A program made the translations under genes and the position numbers. 64,000 bases of DNA from Mangrovimicrobium sediminis (lineage in GTDB: Bacteria; Pseudomonadota; Gammaproteobacteria; Pseudomonadales; Halieaceae): NCBI RefSeq assembly GCF_004745945.1, contig NZ_SRLE01000006.1:248001-312000 (forward strand), given 5' to 3'. Positions 1 to 12,306 of the stretch are shown in pieces (the first letter of the stretch is position 1; each line of letters starts with the position of its first letter). The notes below the pieces were generated by a model. The model saw only the letters and a list, made by a program, of their open reading frames with translations. It had not been told where the DNA came from and did not search any database.

Positions 1-2132
<2,132 letters not shown>

Positions 2133-2217
2133 TGCGATTCAGTGTGTCGTGTATACAGGACAACCCGCCGGACCAAACAGGACGGGCGGGACCGAACTAT
2201 AGCGGGAAATCGGGAAT

Positions 2218-3147
2218 TCAGCGACGGGTGCGTCGCACGTAGCTCGAGGGGTCGACCGAACGACCGTGTTTGTAGACTTCGTAATGGACGTGGGCGCCGG
2301 TGGAACGGCCGGTGGAACCCATCAGGGCAATCGGCTCGCCCTTGCGCACCACGTCGCCGGCTTTTACCAGCAGCGATTTGTTGTGGGCATAGCGGGTGAC
2401 GAAGCCATCCTCGTGGGAAATCTCCACCAGGTTGCCGTAGCCGGGCTTGCTGCCGGTCCAGGTCACTACCCCGGCGGCCACCGCCAGGATGTTGGAACCT
2501 TCCTTGCCGGCGAAATCGATGCCGTGGTGGAAGGCGGGCTTGCCGCTGAAAGGGTCGGTGCGCTTGCCGTAATAGGAGGAGATCCAGCCCTTCTCGACGG
2601 GGCGGCCGGATACCCAGCTCTCCTCGTCCAGGCGGCGGTTGGCGAGCAGGGCGCCGAGAATCTCCAGCTGCTGTTCGCGGTCTGCCAGTTGCGCCTGGAA
2701 CAGGCCGAGTTCGGCGAGCAGGTCGCCGGTGCCGTATTCGACATTGAATTCACCACCGAGGGGGCCACCCACGGCGGCCGGCTGGCTGAAGTCGAACTCG
2801 CCGTCTTCCAGCCCGGCCATGGTGGTGAGGTGCTCGCCCAGGGCGTCCAGGCGGGTCATGCGCGCCTGCAACTCGGCGAGGTTCACGGTGAGTGCCTGGA
2901 CCTGGCTCTGCGCCTGGTTGCGCAGGCCGGCGAGTTCCTCGGCCTGCCGCTCGAGTTCATCCTGCATGCTGTCGAGGGCTTCGCCACGAAGGTTGTCCGC
3001 CGCGTCCGCATGCCCCCACAGGTAGCCACCACCCACCATACCCAGGGGTAAACCCAGGCAACAGAGGGAGAGCAAAGCGCGCGACCAGCGGCCGAGTTCG
3101 ACCGAGCGCTGCGCACCTTGCTTGCGGCTGACAAGGATGACTCGCAT
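2218..3147 (-). CDS. M23 family metallopeptidase with N-terminal membrane anchor
   Basis: Predicted periplasmic peptidoglycan endopeptidase (LytM/M23) of 309 residues. A single hydrophobic segment at about 23-44 anchors it in the inner membrane. Residues 52-170 are rich in heptad-like charged and leucine residues and probably form a coiled coil. The M23 domain covers about 185-305 and keeps the zinc ligands: HxxxD at His207/Asp211 and HxH at His286/His288, so it should be catalytically active rather than an EnvC/NlpD-like regulator. It lies between lpxC and secA, the slot that secM fills in enterics. Its position at the end of the division cluster suggests a role in wall remodelling, but its bond specificity cannot be read from sequence. 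Confidence 0.9.
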   Translation of the reverse strand: MRVILVSRKQGAQRSVELGRWSRALLSLCCLGLPLGMVGGGYLWGHADAADNLRGEALDSMQDELERQAEELAGLRNQAQSQVQALTVNLAELQARMTRLDALGEHLTTMAGLEDGEFDFSQPAAVGGPLGGEFNVEYGTGDLLAELGLFQAQLADREQQLEILGALLANRRLDEESWVSGRPVEKGWISSYYGKRTDPFSGKPAFHHGIDFAGKEGSNILAVAAGVVTWTGSKPGYGNLVEISHEDGFVTRYAHNKSLLVKAGDVVRKGEPIALMGSTGRSTGAHVHYEVYKHGRSVDPSSYVRRTRR

Positions 3148-3270
3148 GCAGGCGTTCGCAGGTGAAACGGCCGGGAACTATGCCACAGTTCCCTAGCAAA
3201 GGCCATGCCCGACCATGCCGGTCTGTGAAATGGTGCACAGGCGGGGCCTCAAGTTCCCCGCCCGGGGGAT

Positions 3271-4191
3271 TCAGGCCGCGGCCTGGGCGTCGCTGGCGAA
3301 GCGCACCGGGGCGTGGACGTCACCGTCGAAGGTGACCAGTTCCCAGGTATCCGGCTGGGCCAGCAGGGCCCGGGCGGCGGTATTGTTGAGGGCGTGGCCG
3401 GACTTGTAGGCGCGGTACTCGCCGATCAGGTTGTAGCCCAGCAGGTGCAGGTCGCCGATGGCGTCGAGCACCTTGTGGCGCACGAACTCGTCGTCGTAGC
3501 GCAGGCCGTCGCGGTTGAGGATGCGGTACTCGTCGAGGACGATGGCGTTGTCGACGCTGCCGCCGCGGGCCAGGCCGCGCGAGCGCAGGTACTCGATCTC
3601 GTGCATGAAACCGAAGGTGCGCGCGCGGCTGACCTCGCGGGCGAAGGAGCTGGTGGCAAAATCGACATCCGCGTGGGCGGAGCGGTCGCGGAACACGGGG
3701 TGGTCGAAGTCGATGGTAAAGGCGACCTTGAAGCCATCAAAGGGGAGGAAGCTGGCTACCGAGTCGCCGTCCTCGACCGTGACCTTGCGCTTGATCCGCA
3801 TGAACTTCTTCAGCGCGTCCTGTTCGGCAATGCCGGCAGCCTGGATCAGGCCCACGAATGGGCCGGCACTGCCGTCCATGATTGGCACCTCCGGGGCGCT
3901 CACCTCGACCCGGGCATTGTCGATGCCCAGCCCGGCGAACGCCGCCATCAGGTGCTCCACCGTCGACACCCGCTCGCCGCCCGCACAGAGGCTGGTGGAA
4001 AGCATGGTATCGCCGACATTTTCCGCCCGCGCGGGAAACTCCCGCTGCGGATCCAGGTCCGTGCGACAAAAGACGATACCCGTATCGACCGGCGCCGGCG
4101 CCAGGGTCAGCGAGACCTCGCTGCCCGTGTGCAAACCGACGCCACTCGCAGATATCGTGCTTGCCAGTGTGCGCTGTCGAATCATGTCCAC
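3271..4191 (-). CDS. lpxC: LpxC, UDP-3-O-acyl-N-acetylglucosamine deacetylase
   Basis: Zinc-dependent deacetylase for the committed step of lipid A synthesis, in the cytoplasm. Its 306 residues match the usual length. The zinc-ligand motifs are present: [10 protein letters not shown] near residue 80 and [14 protein letters not shown] near 238-250. The N-terminus [19 protein letters not shown] is typical. It lies downstream of ftsZ with a 68-base gap, as in Pseudomonas and E. coli, which links lipopolysaccharide output to the division cluster. A GC-rich hairpin (3240-3262) follows the stop codon but has no clear T run. Confidence 0.97.
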   Translation of the reverse strand: MDMIRQRTLASTISASGVGLHTGSEVSLTLAPAPVDTGIVFCRTDLDPQREFPARAENVGDTMLSTSLCAGGERVSTVEHLMAAFAGLGIDNARVEVSAPEVPIMDGSAGPFVGLIQAAGIAEQDALKKFMRIKRKVTVEDGDSVASFLPFDGFKVAFTIDFDHPVFRDRSAHADVDFATSSFAREVSRARTFGFMHEIEYLRSRGLARGGSVDNAIVLDEYRILNRDGLRYDDEFVRHKVLDAIGDLHLLGYNLIGEYRAYKSGHALNNTAARALLAQPDTWELVTFDGDVHAPVRFASDAQAAA

Positions 4192-4259
4192 TCCAACCTA
4201 AACCGTAATGCACCGCGCGGTCCGGGTCGGTGCGGGGTTCAGCCCGCGGGATACGACCC

Positions 4260-5423
4260 TCAGTCCGCCTGGCGACGCAGGAACGCGGGTATATCGAAAT
4301 ACTCGTCGTCCGCCTGTGCGACTGCCGCCGAATGGCCACCGGCCGCCCGCTGCCGACGCTGCACCGCCGGACGATCGAGCTCCGCGTAATTGGGCTCTTC
4401 GTCAGGGGTGGCAGCGGGGGCGGGCTTGGGCGCGGTGTCGACCACCTGCAGGGGGGATCGTGCGGCCTGGGCGCCAAGTCCGGTGGCAACAACCGTGACT
4501 TTGATCTCGTCAGTCATCTCGGGTTCAATGACCGTGCCCACCACAACCGTCGCTTCCTCGGATGCAAACTCCTCGATAGTGTCGCCCACTTCGGCGAATT
4601 CGCCCAGGGCGAGATCGAGGCCCGCGGTGATGTTAACCAGGATACCGCGTGCACCCTGCAAATCGATGTCGTCCAGGAGCGGGCTGTTGATCGCGCGTTC
4701 CGCCGCTTCGCGGGCGCGATTCTCGCCGCGGGCGGAGCCCGTGCCCATCATCGCCATACCCATTTCCGACATCACGGTGCGCACGTCGGCGAAGTCGACG
4801 TTGATCATGCCGGGACGGATAATCAGGTCGGCAATGCCCTGAACAGCGCCCAACAATACATCATTCGCCTCCTTGAATGCATCGATCAGACTGGTATTTT
4901 TGCCCAGCACCTCGAGCAGTTTTTCGTTGGGAATGGTGATCAGCGAGTCCACGTGCTGCTGCAGTTCGCCGATCCCCTCCATGGCGATTTTCAGGCGCTT
5001 CTTGCCCTCGAAGGGGAACGGTCGGGTCACCACCGCGACGGTGAGGATGCCCATCTCACGCGCCACCTCGGCGACCACCGGCGCGCCGCCGGTGCCGGTA
5101 CCGCCACCCATGCCGGCGGTGATGAACACCATGTCGGCACCGCGCAGGGCCTCGGAGATGCGCTCGCGGTCTTCCAGTGCCGCGGCGCGGCCGATTTCCG
5201 GGTTGGCGCCGGCGCCGAGACCCTTGGTGATGTCACCGCCCAGCTGCAGGACCGTCTTGGAGGCGATATCCGACAGTGCCTGGGCGTCGGTGTTGGCGCA
5301 GATGAAATCCACGCCTTCCACCGAGTTGGCGATCATGTGCTTGACGGCGTTGCCGCCGCCACCGCCGATGCCGATGACTTTTATCACTGCATTTGACGGT
5401 ACGTTGTCGATCAGTTCGAACAT
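4260..5423 (-). CDS. ftsZ: FtsZ, tubulin-like division GTPase
   Basis: FtsZ polymerises at midcell into the Z ring and recruits the division machinery. The 387-residue product has the nucleotide-binding [10 protein letters not shown] near 19-28 and the tubulin signature GMGGGTGTG near 104-112. An Ala/Pro-rich linker (about 320-370) is followed by the C-terminal peptide [15 protein letters not shown], which docks FtsA and ZipA. A good ribosome site GGGGAG lies 7 bases before the ATG. The 66-base gap after ftsA is AT-richer than its surroundings and could hold an extra ftsZ promoter, but no convincing -35/-10 pair was seen. Confidence 0.98.
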   Translation of the reverse strand: MFELIDNVPSNAVIKVIGIGGGGGNAVKHMIANSVEGVDFICANTDAQALSDIASKTVLQLGGDITKGLGAGANPEIGRAAALEDRERISEALRGADMVFITAGMGGGTGTGGAPVVAEVAREMGILTVAVVTRPFPFEGKKRLKIAMEGIGELQQHVDSLITIPNEKLLEVLGKNTSLIDAFKEANDVLLGAVQGIADLIIRPGMINVDFADVRTVMSEMGMAMMGTGSARGENRAREAAERAINSPLLDDIDLQGARGILVNITAGLDLALGEFAEVGDTIEEFASEEATVVVGTVIEPEMTDEIKVTVVATGLGAQAARSPLQVVDTAPKPAPAATPDEEPNYAELDRPAVQRRQRAAGGHSAAVAQADDEYFDIPAFLRRQAD

Positions 5424-5489
5424 GGTCTTGCTCCCCTTTTTGCGTTGCCGCGCGAGCGCGGTGTATTGCGATTGATATAACTTTCCGAA

Positions 5490-6728
5490 TTAAAAATTAC
5501 TGGCCAGCCAGGCTTTCATGCGGCCGAGCCAACTCTCTCCCGGAGCCGCCGCGCGCGCCGGGCTGCCGCCCAGCTGCTCGCTGTGGTCCAGGCCGTACAG
5601 CAACAGGCCCACGCTGGTCGCGTAGATCGGGTTGCGTACGATGTCGTTCAAACCCTGTACCGTCTGCGGGTAACCGACCCGCACCGGCATATGGAATATC
5701 TCTTCCGCCAGTTCCACCACGCCCTCCATCTTGGAGGTACCGCCGGTGAGCACGATGCCCGCGGGCACCATGTCCTCGAAACCGGAGCGGCGCAGCTCCG
5801 CCTGCACCAGCGTGAACAGCTCGTCGTAGCGCGGCTCCACCACCTCGGCCAGGGACTGGCGGGAGAGGTCGCGCGGCGGGCGGTCGCCGACGCTGGGCAC
5901 CTTGATGGTCTCGTCCGGCCCGGCCAGCTGGGTCAGCGCGCAGGCGTACTTGATCTTGATCTCCTCTGCATGCTGGGTCGGCGTGCGCAGGGCCATGGCG
6001 ATGTCGTTGGTGACCTGGTCGCCGGCGATCGGGATCACCCCGGTGTGGCGGATCGAGCCCTCGGTGAAGATGGCGATATCGGTGGTGCCGCCACCGATGT
6101 CCACCATGCACACGCCGAGTTCGCGCTCGTCCTCGGTCAGCACCGAATAGCTCGAGGCGAGCTGTTCGAGAATGATCTCCTCCACATCCAGGCCGCAGCG
6201 GCGGATGCATTTCTCGATGTTCTGCGCCGCGTTCACCGCGCAGGTCACCAGGTGGACCTTCGCCTCCAGGCGCACACCGGACATGCCCAGCGGCTCCTTG
6301 ATGCCCTCCTGGTTATCGATCACGTATTCCTGGGGCAGGATGTGCAGCACTTTCTGGTCGGCGGGAATCGCCACCGCCTGGGCGGCGTCGATCACCCGCT
6401 CCAGGTCGTGGCCGAACACTTCCTTGTCCTTGATGGCGACGATGCCGTGGGAATTCAGGCTGCGGATGTGGCTGCCGGCAATGCCTGCGAACACCGAGTG
6501 AATCTGGCAGCCGGCCATCAGCTCGGCCTCTTCCACTGCGCGCTGGATGGACTGCACGGTGGATTCGATATTCACCACCACGCCTTTCTTCAGGCCCTTG
6601 GAGGGGTGCGAGCCGATGCCGACGACCTCGATGTCGCCCTCGGGGCCGATCTCGCCGACGATCGCCACCACCTTGGAGGTGCCGATGTCGAGGCCGACGA
6701 TCATGCGTTTGTCCTGCGCGCTGCCCAT
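5490..6728 (-). CDS. ftsA: FtsA, actin-like Z-ring membrane tether
   Basis: FtsA is an actin-fold ATPase that binds the FtsZ tail and anchors the ring to the inner membrane. The 412-residue product opens with the phosphate-binding loop VGLDIGTSKV (about 12-21). It has a second phosphate loop at MVDIGGGTTDIAIF (about 205-218) and the adenosine motif VLTGGTSKMEG near 335. The last 15 residues, SWLGRMKAWLASNF, form the amphipathic membrane-targeting helix. It follows ftsQ by 13 bases and precedes ftsZ, the standard order. Confidence 0.98.
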   Translation of the reverse strand: MGSAQDKRMIVGLDIGTSKVVAIVGEIGPEGDIEVVGIGSHPSKGLKKGVVVNIESTVQSIQRAVEEAELMAGCQIHSVFAGIAGSHIRSLNSHGIVAIKDKEVFGHDLERVIDAAQAVAIPADQKVLHILPQEYVIDNQEGIKEPLGMSGVRLEAKVHLVTCAVNAAQNIEKCIRRCGLDVEEIILEQLASSYSVLTEDERELGVCMVDIGGGTTDIAIFTEGSIRHTGVIPIAGDQVTNDIAMALRTPTQHAEEIKIKYACALTQLAGPDETIKVPSVGDRPPRDLSRQSLAEVVEPRYDELFTLVQAELRRSGFEDMVPAGIVLTGGTSKMEGVVELAEEIFHMPVRVGYPQTVQGLNDIVRNPIYATSVGLLLYGLDHSEQLGGSPARAAAPGESWLGRMKAWLASNF

Positions 6729-6741
6729 GGCAGTGTCTCCC

Positions 6742-7719
6742 CTAAACCTTGCCGTTATCGTCTGTGGTGTCTTCGGCGGGCTCCGCCGGCGGCAGGAATG
6801 CCACCGCGATCCCGTGTGCGTAGCGCAGGTCGATGCGCTCCACGCTGTCCATCTGCGCCGCCAGTTCCGCCCGGTACACCGCGGCGAAGCGCTGCATGCG
6901 CTCGAGAAAATCCGTGCCGCCGATCACCAGTGTCTGGCCGCCGCTGAGCACCGCGGCGATCTCGCCGCGCTCGTTGCACGACAGCTCGGTGACGTCCAGG
7001 CCCAGCGGCGCCAGCAACTCGACCAGGCGCTGGTAGGTGCGCATCAGTGTCGGTGCTGCGCGATCCGGGCCGCGCAGTTGCGGCAGCGATTCCCAGCCCT
7101 GTTCCGCGGCGGGCTGGAAGATCTCGCCCTGGTGGTTGAGAAAACCGCCCTCGCCCCAGCGCGCGATAGGTAGCTGCTCGGCGATGCTGATTTCCAGCGA
7201 ATTCGGCCACACCCGGCGCACGCTGGCGCGGTAAACCCAGGGCAGGGCCTCCAGCCGCTGGCTGAGTTCGCCCAGGTCCGCACCGATAAAGCCGCCGGCC
7301 AGTTCCGGCTCGACCATCTCGCGCACCGCCTCGGGCCGCGTGTGCGCCAGCTCGCCGGTCACCGTGATCTGCTGCACCGGACGGCTCTGCAGCGCGATCC
7401 AGCCCTTGAGGCCGGCGGCGAGTACCACGCCGACCGCGAGCAGGATGAAAATGCGCTCCAGCCAGCGGAAGCTGCGCGGGGCCCGCTCGGCTGCGGGCGC
7501 CGCCTTGCGCGTGGCGCCATGGGCATTCCCTGCACGCTTCGCCGCCTGGGTTTTCTGCCGCGGCTGTTCGTCGCGCGCCCGCCGCGGCTGTTCCACGCGT
7601 GCCCTGCCCGGCTGTTCCACACGCGCCTTGCGCGCAGCAGGCCGGTCTTTTTCACCACTGCGCGGACGGCGCGATTGCGGCGCGCGGCGCAGGGTGGGCA
7701 GGCGGATGGCGACGCCCAT
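6742..7719 (-). CDS. ftsQ: FtsQ, divisome POTRA protein
   Basis: FtsQ is a bitopic membrane protein that links early and late division proteins (FtsB/FtsL, FtsI). I choose the ATG at 7719 (MGVAIRLPTLRR), one base after the ddl stop, giving 325 residues; a start at 7761 would intrude 41 bases into ddl. The cytoplasmic tail of about 90 residues is long and very basic. It contains a three-fold near-repeat of the type RVEQPGRA, RVEQPRRA, RDEQPRQ. One membrane segment (FILLAVGVVLAAGLKG) lies at about 92-110. A POTRA domain with VQQITVTGELAHTRPEAVR follows, then the FtsQ beta domain. Confidence 0.95.
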   Translation of the reverse strand: MGVAIRLPTLRRAPQSRRPRSGEKDRPAARKARVEQPGRARVEQPRRARDEQPRQKTQAAKRAGNAHGATRKAAPAAERAPRSFRWLERIFILLAVGVVLAAGLKGWIALQSRPVQQITVTGELAHTRPEAVREMVEPELAGGFIGADLGELSQRLEALPWVYRASVRRVWPNSLEISIAEQLPIARWGEGGFLNHQGEIFQPAAEQGWESLPQLRGPDRAAPTLMRTYQRLVELLAPLGLDVTELSCNERGEIAAVLSGGQTLVIGGTDFLERMQRFAAVYRAELAAQMDSVERIDLRYAHGIAVAFLPPAEPAEDTTDDNGKV

Positions 7720-7720
7720 G

Positions 7721-8641
7721 CTATTGCCCCCCCGCCAGGCTGAGTTCGAGAATGCGCTCAACCAGTTGCGGCACTTCCAGGCCCGCCTTGCGCGCCGCCA
7801 TCGGCACCAGGCTGTGCGAGGTCATGCCGGGGATGGTGTTCACTTCCAGCAGGTAGAAGCGGCCATCGGCGTCGCGCATGGCGTCCACGCGTCCCCACAC
7901 CGAACAGCCCAGGCTGTCGAAGGCGGCCAGCGCCAGTGCGGCCAGTTCTGCCTCTTCCGCACTGCCCAGGCCGCTGGGGCAGTGGTAGCGGGTGTCGTCG
8001 GAGATGTACTTGGCCTCGTAGTCGTAGAAATCGCGGTCGGTTTCCATGCGGATCGAGGGCAGCGCCTGGTCGCCGAGTATCGCCACCGTGTACTCCGGGC
8101 CATTGATAAACTGCTCCGCCAGCACGCCACCGCTGAACCCGCTGGCGGCGCGGTAGGCCGCCTCCAGCGCGGCGGCATCCGCGGCCGGCGCCATGCCGAT
8201 GCTGGAGCCTTCGCAGGCGGGTTTGACGAACACCTTGCCGAAACGGTTGATCACGCCCTGCCAGTCGGTGTCGGCCTCGAGCACCACGAAGCCGCCGGTA
8301 GACAGGCCAATGCCCTGCCACAGCTGTTTGCTGCGGCGCTTGTCCATGGCCAGCGCGGAACCCAGCACGCCTGAGCCGGTGTAGGGAATACCCAGCGCCT
8401 GCAGGGCGCCCTGCATGCAGCCGTCCTCGCCGCCGGGGCCGTGCAGGGCGTTGAACACGCAGGCCACCTCGCCCAGCTGGGCGATCCAGTCTGCGTCCGC
8501 CGGGTCCACTTCGCGCACCTGGTAACCCAGCGAGCACAGGGCGTCGACCACCGTGCGCCCGCTGTTCAGCGAGACCTCGCGCTCGGCGGAAGTGCCGCCC
8601 ATGAGTACGCCGACCACGGCGTTTTCCAGTGCTGCGATCAT
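7721..8641 (-). CDS. ddl: D-alanine--D-alanine ligase
   Basis: ATP-grasp enzyme that joins two D-alanines for the peptidoglycan stem peptide. It has 306 residues, a DdlB-like length. Visible motifs are [14 protein letters not shown] near residue 13, HGPGGEDG near 65, [11 protein letters not shown] near 140 and the metal-binding [13 protein letters not shown] near 260-272. The start overlaps the murC stop by 4 bases (ATGA), and the stop is one base from the ftsQ start, so translation is probably coupled on both sides. murB, which sits between murC and ddl in some genera, is not present here. Confidence 0.97.
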   Translation of the reverse strand: MIAALENAVVGVLMGGTSAEREVSLNSGRTVVDALCSLGYQVREVDPADADWIAQLGEVACVFNALHGPGGEDGCMQGALQALGIPYTGSGVLGSALAMDKRRSKQLWQGIGLSTGGFVVLEADTDWQGVINRFGKVFVKPACEGSSIGMAPAADAAALEAAYRAASGFSGGVLAEQFINGPEYTVAILGDQALPSIRMETDRDFYDYEAKYISDDTRYHCPSGLGSAEEAELAALALAAFDSLGCSVWGRVDAMRDADGRFYLLEVNTIPGMTSHSLVPMAARKAGLEVPQLVERILELSLAGGQ

Positions 8642-10077
8642 GCCTTGTCGCCCTCCACCGCCAGGCCGCCGGCGAGTTCCCGCGCCAGCGAGCCGATATT
8701 GCCCGCGCCCTGGGCGATCACCACATCATCCGGCTGCACCAGGCTGCGCAGGATCTGCGGCACGTCCTCGATACCCCGGGCGTAGACCGGTTCCAGTTCG
8801 CCGCGCTGGCGGATGCTGCGGCTCAGGCTGCGGCTGTCCGCCCCGGGAATCGCCTCCTCCCCCGCCGGGTACACCTCGAGCAGCACCAGGGCGTCGCAGG
8901 CCGAGAGCACGGCGACGAAATCCTCGTACAGGTCGCGGGTGCGGCTGTAGCGGTGCGGCTGGTAGACCATCACCACGCGGCGCCCGGGCCAGGCCTGGCG
9001 CGCCGAGGCCAGGGTGGCTCGCACCTCGGTCGGGTGGTGGCCGTAGTCGTCGACCAGGGCCGCGCTGCCGCCACCGGGCAGGGCCATCTCGCCGAGGTAG
9101 CTGAAGCGCCGGCCCACACCGGCGAAGGCGGCCAGCCCGCGCTGGATGGCGCTGTCCTCGAGGCCCTCGTCACAGGCCACGGCGACCGCGGCGGTGGCGT
9201 TGAGCGCGTTGTGCGCGCCGGGCATGTTGAGTTCAATCGCCAGCGGCTCGCCCGCCGGGCGGTGCACGGTAAAGCGTGTGGCCAGACCGCACGGGCTCAG
9301 TGCATCGATGCGGTAGTCGGCATCGCCGGCGAAGCCGTAGGTGATCACCTGGCGGCTCACCTCGGGCAGCAGTTCGCGGATCACCGGGTCGTCGATACAC
9401 AGCACGGCGACGCCGTAGAACGGCAGGTTGTGCAGGAAATCCAGGAAGGTGCGGCGCAGCACGGCGAAGTCACCGCCGTAGGTGTCCATGTGGTCCGCCT
9501 CGATATTGGTGACCACCGTGACCATCGGCTGCAGGTGCAGGAAGGAGGCGTCGCTCTCGTCCGCCTCGGCGATCAGGAAACGGCTGGCGCCGAGCTGCGC
9601 ATGGCTGCCCACACTGTTGACCAGGCCGCCGATAACGAAGGTCGGGTCCAGGCCGGCCTCGCCGAAGATGCTGGCGATCAGGCTGGTCGTCGTGGTCTTG
9701 CCATGGGTGCCGGCCACTGCGATGCCGTGGCGGTAGCGCATCAGCTCCGCCAGCATCTCCGCGCGCGGCACTACCGGGATGCGCGCCTCGCGGGCGAAGG
9801 CCACTTCCGGATTGGCGCTGTTCACCGCGCTGGAAGCCACCACGACGTCCGCCGCGCCGACATTTTCGGCGCGGTGGCCGAGGTGGATTTCCACCCCCTT
9901 GCTGCGCAGGTGGGCGGTGACCGCGCTGTCGCGCAGGTCCGAGCCGGCGACCTGGTAGCCGAGATTGACCAGCACCTCGGCGATGCCGCTCATGCCGGAG
10001 CCGCCGATACCGATCATGAAGATGCGGCGGATGCGGCGCATCTCGGGCACCGCGTAGGCACTGCCTTCAAGCGCCAT
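8638..10077 (-). CDS. murC: MurC, UDP-N-acetylmuramate--L-alanine ligase
   Basis: Cytoplasmic ligase that adds L-Ala to UDP-MurNAc. The open frame extends upstream to 10482, but that part overlaps murG; the ATG at 10077 gives 479 residues. Its PEMRRIRRI stretch aligns with the N-terminus of E. coli MurC. Motifs: [14 protein letters not shown] near 22-35, the ATP loop [10 protein letters not shown] near 127-136 and the C-terminal-domain motif [12 protein letters not shown] near 350. The start lies inside the last 11 bases of murG, and the stop overlaps the ddl start by 4 bases. Confidence 0.97.
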   Translation of the reverse strand: MALEGSAYAVPEMRRIRRIFMIGIGGSGMSGIAEVLVNLGYQVAGSDLRDSAVTAHLRSKGVEIHLGHRAENVGAADVVVASSAVNSANPEVAFAREARIPVVPRAEMLAELMRYRHGIAVAGTHGKTTTTSLIASIFGEAGLDPTFVIGGLVNSVGSHAQLGASRFLIAEADESDASFLHLQPMVTVVTNIEADHMDTYGGDFAVLRRTFLDFLHNLPFYGVAVLCIDDPVIRELLPEVSRQVITYGFAGDADYRIDALSPCGLATRFTVHRPAGEPLAIELNMPGAHNALNATAAVAVACDEGLEDSAIQRGLAAFAGVGRRFSYLGEMALPGGGSAALVDDYGHHPTEVRATLASARQAWPGRRVVMVYQPHRYSRTRDLYEDFVAVLSACDALVLLEVYPAGEEAIPGADSRSLSRSIRQRGELEPVYARGIEDVPQILRSLVQPDDVVIAQGAGNIGSLARELAGGLAVEGDKA

Positions 10078-11170
10078 GGACGAGGCCCTCCACGATATCC
10101 GCCACCTGGGCGGTGGCCTGGGGCCGCGCCGCCTCGCGGGCGGCCGCGGCCATGCGCGCCAGGCGCTCGGGGTTTTCCATGTAGCCGCGCAGGGCTTTAA
10201 CCAGCGTATCCACGGACATCTCGGACTGGCGCAGCAGCATGGCGCCGCCGCACTCGGCGAGCACGCGCGCGTTGCCGGTCTGGTGGTCGTCGATGGCGTG
10301 GGGCAGCGGCACCAGGATGGCCGGGCGGCCCATGACAGCCAGCTCGGCAACAGTGAGCGCGCCGGCGCGACACAGCACCACGTCCGCCCAGGCGTAGGCC
10401 TGCGCCATGTCGGCGATAAACGGCACCACCTGCACGTGTTCATCGAGCAGCTTGCCGTACAAATCGGTGACCGCCTGCACATGGGCCTCGCCGGTCTGGT
10501 GCCAGAGCTCGACCGCGTGCTGCGGCCGCTTGCGCAGGCGCATCAACACGGTGGGCAGGATTTCATTGATCGGCTGCGCGCCGAGGCTGCCGCCCAGCAC
10601 CAGCAGGCGCAGCGGGCGGGAGCCGTCGTAGTCGTAGTTCACCTGCGCCGCTGCGGCGAGCAGTTCCGCGCGCAGCGGGTTGCCCAGTACCTGCACCTCG
10701 CGCTCGCCGGCGAAGGCGCGCGGGAAACCGGCCACCACCACCCGGGCCAGCGGCGCCAGCATGCGGTTGGTGGTGCCGGCGACGGCGTTCTGTTCGTGGA
10801 TCACCAGCGGACGGCGGCACAGCCAGGCCGCGACGCCAGCGGGTCCGGCGACATAGCCGCCCATGCCGATGACGCAATCCGGTGCGCGGCGCAGCACCAG
10901 CCACAGGGCCTGCACGCTGGCCAGCGCCAGCATGAATACGCCGAGCACTCGGTTGAGCAGGCCCTTGCCGCGCACACCGCGCACAAGCAGGTGGTGCAGC
11001 TCGAAACCGGCGGCGGGTACGACGCGCTCCTCGAGGCCGCGCCGGGTGCCCACCCACTCGACCTGCAGGCCGCGATTGCGCAGCTCGGTAGCAACGGCGA
11101 GCGCGGGGAACACATGGCCGCCGGTGCCGCCAGCCATGACCAGTACGCGCGGGGCGCTCGCAGTGCTCAT
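10067..11170 (-). CDS. murG: MurG, lipid II-forming GlcNAc transferase
   Basis: GT28 enzyme that adds GlcNAc to lipid I at the inner face of the membrane. The true start is the ATG at 11170 ([18 protein letters not shown]), which overlaps the ftsW stop as ATGA; the frame upstream of it is a shadow of ftsW. The product has 367 residues, with the glycine-rich [13 protein letters not shown] near 13-25, [14 protein letters not shown] near 195 and the UDP-GlcNAc-binding [11 protein letters not shown] near 270. Confidence 0.97.
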   Translation of the reverse strand: MSTASAPRVLVMAGGTGGHVFPALAVATELRNRGLQVEWVGTRRGLEERVVPAAGFELHHLLVRGVRGKGLLNRVLGVFMLALASVQALWLVLRRAPDCVIGMGGYVAGPAGVAAWLCRRPLVIHEQNAVAGTTNRMLAPLARVVVAGFPRAFAGEREVQVLGNPLRAELLAAAAQVNYDYDGSRPLRLLVLGGSLGAQPINEILPTVLMRLRKRPQHAVELWHQTGEAHVQAVTDLYGKLLDEHVQVVPFIADMAQAYAWADVVLCRAGALTVAELAVMGRPAILVPLPHAIDDHQTGNARVLAECGGAMLLRQSEMSVDTLVKALRGYMENPERLARMAAAAREAARPQATAQVADIVEGLVHGA

Positions 11171-12306
11171 GCGCGCCTCCCGCCGGCGCGGATCTCGCGC
11201 TCGATACGCGCCACCATGGCCAGCATGGCGCAGCAGATAATCAGGCTGGTGCCGCCGTAGCTCACGAACGGCAGGGTCAGGCCCTTGGTCGGCAGCAGGC
11301 CACTGCTCACACCCATGTTGACGAAGGCCTGCCCGGAATAGACCAGGGCCACGCCGTAGCAGACATAGGCGCCGAAGGGGTAGCTGGCGAGGTGGGCGGC
11401 GCGGCCCACCCACAGCACGCGGCCGATGAGCGCTACGTACAGGCCCATCATCCCCAGCGCGCCGACCAGGCCGGTCTCCTCCGCCCAGATCGAGAACACG
11501 AAGTCGGTGTGCGCCTCGGGCAGGTAGAAGAGTTTCTGGATACTGTTGCCCAGCCCCAGGCCGAACCACTCGCCGCGACCAAACGCGATCAGCGACTGGG
11601 TCAGCTGGAAGCCGGTATCGTAGGGGTCCGCCCAGGGGTCGGTGTAGGCGGTCAGGCGCGCCACCCGGTAGGGTTCACTGACCACCAGCACCAGCAGCGC
11701 GCCGAGCGCGCCGGCCAGCACCAGCAGGAAGTGGCCGAGGCGCACACCGGCCAGGAACAGCATGCCGAAGGCGCTGCCTACGACGATCACCGTGGCGCCG
11801 AAGTCCGGCTCCACCATCAGCAACAGAGTCGCGGCGAACAGCACCGCCATCGGCTTGAGGAAACCCTGCCACTCGTGGCGTACCTCGTGCTCGCGTCGCA
11901 CCATGTAACCGGCCAGGTAGACGATCATCGCCAGCTTGGCGATCTCTGAAGGCTGCAGGGTGAACGGCCCCAGCGGCAGCCAGCGCTGGCTGCCGTTGAC
12001 TTCGCGGCCGATGCCCGGGATCAGCACCAGGATCAGCAGCACCAGGGCGAGGAACAGCCAGGCCCAGCCGGTGGTTTCCCAGAAACGCATCGGCACGCGG
12101 TACACCACCAGCGCCACACTGGCCGCGGCGGCCATGTACACCAGGTGACGCAGGGCGTGGAACCAGCTGTTCTGGTAATTGAGTTCCGCGTACTCGATGG
12201 AAGCGGAGGTAATCGCCACCAGGCCCAGCAGCACCAGCGCCAGCGCGGGCACCAGCAATCCCAGGTCCGGAACGACAGGCAGGGCAGGCGCGGCGGCGCG
12301 GCTCAC
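11167..12306 (-). CDS. ftsW: FtsW, SEDS-family septal glycan polymerase
   Basis: FtsW is a multi-pass membrane peptidoglycan glycosyltransferase that works with FtsI. The 379-residue product has about ten hydrophobic segments. SEDS motifs visible are the NGSQRWLPLGPFTLQPSEIAKLA stretch split across residues 115-137, and the C-terminal KGLTLPFVSYGGTSLI motif near 345-360. It overlaps murD (4 bases) upstream and murG (4 bases) downstream. This is the usual SEDS gene of the division cluster. Confidence 0.97.
   Translation of the reverse strand: MSRAAAPALPVVPDLGLLVPALALVLLGLVAITSASIEYAELNYQNSWFHALRHLVYMAAAASVALVVYRVPMRFWETTGWAWLFLALVLLILVLIPGIGREVNGSQRWLPLGPFTLQPSEIAKLAMIVYLAGYMVRREHEVRHEWQGFLKPMAVLFAATLLLMVEPDFGATVIVVGSAFGMLFLAGVRLGHFLLVLAGALGALLVLVVSEPYRVARLTAYTDPWADPYDTGFQLTQSLIAFGRGEWFGLGLGNSIQKLFYLPEAHTDFVFSIWAEETGLVGALGMMGLYVALIGRVLWVGRAAHLASYPFGAYVCYGVALVYSGQAFVNMGVSSGLLPTKGLTLPFVSYGGTSLIICCAMLAMVARIEREIRAGGRRA

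Noticed and set aside
2164..2190. Hairpin CCCGCC/GGCGGG between the M23 gene and secA as a riboswitch or SecM-like element
   Set aside because: Only a 6-base stem with no further structure or conserved motif visible.
3240..3262. GC-rich hairpin after lpxC as a terminator
   Set aside because: The stem is good, but no T run follows on the minus strand, and the downstream genes are probably in the same operon.
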